Source: Lachnoclostridium sp. UBA5890 (GTDB lineage Bacteria; Bacillota; Clostridia; Lachnospirales; Lachnospiraceae). From it: 12,046 nucleotides of DNA. A model generated the notes under the pieces. That model was not told the origin of the DNA, did not search any database, and was given only the letters and a program-made list of their open reading frames with translations. The stretch lies in the NCBI GenBank assembly GCA_002431395.1, contig DJEU01000011.1, positions 1 to 12,046 on the forward strand, read 5' to 3'. Every line of letters starts with the position of its first letter. Within the stretch, counting starts at the first letter, position 1. Both the position numbers and the translations under genes were made by a program. Shown piece by piece: positions 11,702 through 12,046 of the stretch.

Positions 11702-12046
11702 CTACTTAATTCCGTACTCTTCCATCAACTTCTCCTGAAGTTCAGGATCCTGTGTTGATTGAAAAAGTTCTGCCGTACGATTGTCCTTGATGAGCGCTGC
11801 ATGCAAATGATTGACACGTTGACATCCCTGCTCAATACCTTGCTCAATGCCTTGCTCAACACCACGCTCAACACCTTTCTCAAATCCAATCGCCTCTATC
11901 TCATCTAACACATCTGAAATCGGTCCCATCTGCGATTCCTCCTTTCTTTTTGGGGTTAAATCTGTTTCCAGAAAACGTTTATCCTTGCTAAGTGCATAAA
12001 GCACATCACTTACTTCTTCCGGATGTTTCACCGTTCTTTTGCCACT
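11702..12046 (-). CDS. C-terminal part of an Rpn-family (PD-(D/E)XK) recombination-promoting nuclease-like protein, cut by the window edge
   Basis: The frame is open through the right edge (SGKRT precede the GTG at 12031), so the start and the expected PD-(D/E)XK nuclease domain lie outside the window. What is visible, about 114 residues, matches the usual tail of Rpn/'putative transposase' proteins. There is a helical HPEEVSDVLYALSKDKRF segment, a linker, then a coiled repeat stretch FEKGVERGVEQGIEQGIEQG and a short helical end (PELQEKLMEEYGIK). The Gly-[VI]-Glu-[RQ] repeats are a hallmark of the family and vary in number between copies. The call rests on this tail only. No neighbour in the window informs its role. 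Confidence 0.7.
   Translation of the reverse strand, partial: SGKRTVKHPEEVSDVLYALSKDKRFLETDLTPKRKEESQMGPISDVLDEIEAIGFEKGVERGVEQGIEQGIEQGCQRVNHLHAALIKDNRTAELFQSTQDPELQEKLMEEYGIK
11827..11886 (-). repeat. 12-base tandem repeat encoding G-[VI]-E-Q units
   Basis: Five consecutive 12-base units, with plus-strand core TTGCTCAA(T/C)(A/G)C, lie within the Rpn-type gene. The central three differ by only one or two bases from their neighbours and the outer two are more diverged. Because 12 is a multiple of three, unit gain or loss keeps the reading frame. Confidence 0.85.

Noticed and set aside
11827..11886. The 12-base repeats as a CRISPR array
   Set aside because: The units are contiguous with no spacers, are far too short, and encode a known in-frame peptide repeat.
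11702..12031. Rpn-type gene as a complete 109-residue protein starting at GTG 12031
   Set aside because: The frame stays open to the window edge, and the visible part is only the family's tail region, so it is treated as cut by the edge.

Overview
The window looks like chromosomal DNA of a low-to-mid GC anaerobic gut Firmicute, most likely Lachnospiraceae (Clostridia). This rests on gene content and style: a T-box-controlled aspS2-gatCAB operon with an archaeal-type AspRS, a BlaI/BlaR1-like pair, a short cytoplasmic Cu/Zn SOD-like protein, an Rpn-type protein with G-[VI]-E-Q-G repeats, and strong GGAGG ribosome sites. No phage, IS or CRISPR structure is visible, and no tRNA or rRNA gene.

Layout. 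(1) 1-1402, plus strand: an unidentified open frame at the left edge, then a tight three-gene cassette. It encodes a PadR regulator, a small HAAS-like single-pass membrane protein and a secreted serine-rich protein, and ends in a terminator. (2) 1409-3211, minus strand: a two-gene operon with its own consensus promoter, encoding an AAA ATPase with a C-terminal winged helix and a RelA/SpoT-type HD hydrolase. (3) 3289-8363, minus strand: the essential transamidation operon aspS2-gatC-gatA-gatB, with promoter, T-box leader and final terminator. (4) 8373-11045, minus strand: blaI-like repressor and blaR1-like M56 metalloprotease, with a promoter carrying two near-identical palindromic operators. 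(5) 11121-11627, plus strand: a Cu/Zn superoxide dismutase-like gene divergent from blaI. (6) 11702 to the right edge, minus strand: the C-terminal part of an Rpn-family protein.

How the genes work together. The AspRS carries His and Pro at the two positions that mark non-discriminating enzymes. It should charge both tRNA-Asp and tRNA-Asn; GatCAB then amidates Asp-tRNA(Asn), and normally Glu-tRNA(Gln) too. The T-box specifier loop contains GAAC, which holds an Asn codon (AAC) and, shifted by one base, a Glu codon (GAA). That is the arrangement described for the two-codon T-box of the Clostridium acetobutylicum transamidation operon. BlaI should repress its own promoter through the twin operators and be relieved by BlaR1 proteolysis. 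This BlaR1 lacks a recognisable penicillin-binding sensor, so its signal is unknown.

The best candidates for undescribed biology are the PadR/membrane/secreted cassette, the ATPase-HD operon, and the BlaR1-like sensor with a large unrecognised exported domain. Several start codons were revised from longest-frame choices using ribosome sites and promoters: the ATPase, AspRS, BlaR1, BlaI and SOD genes.
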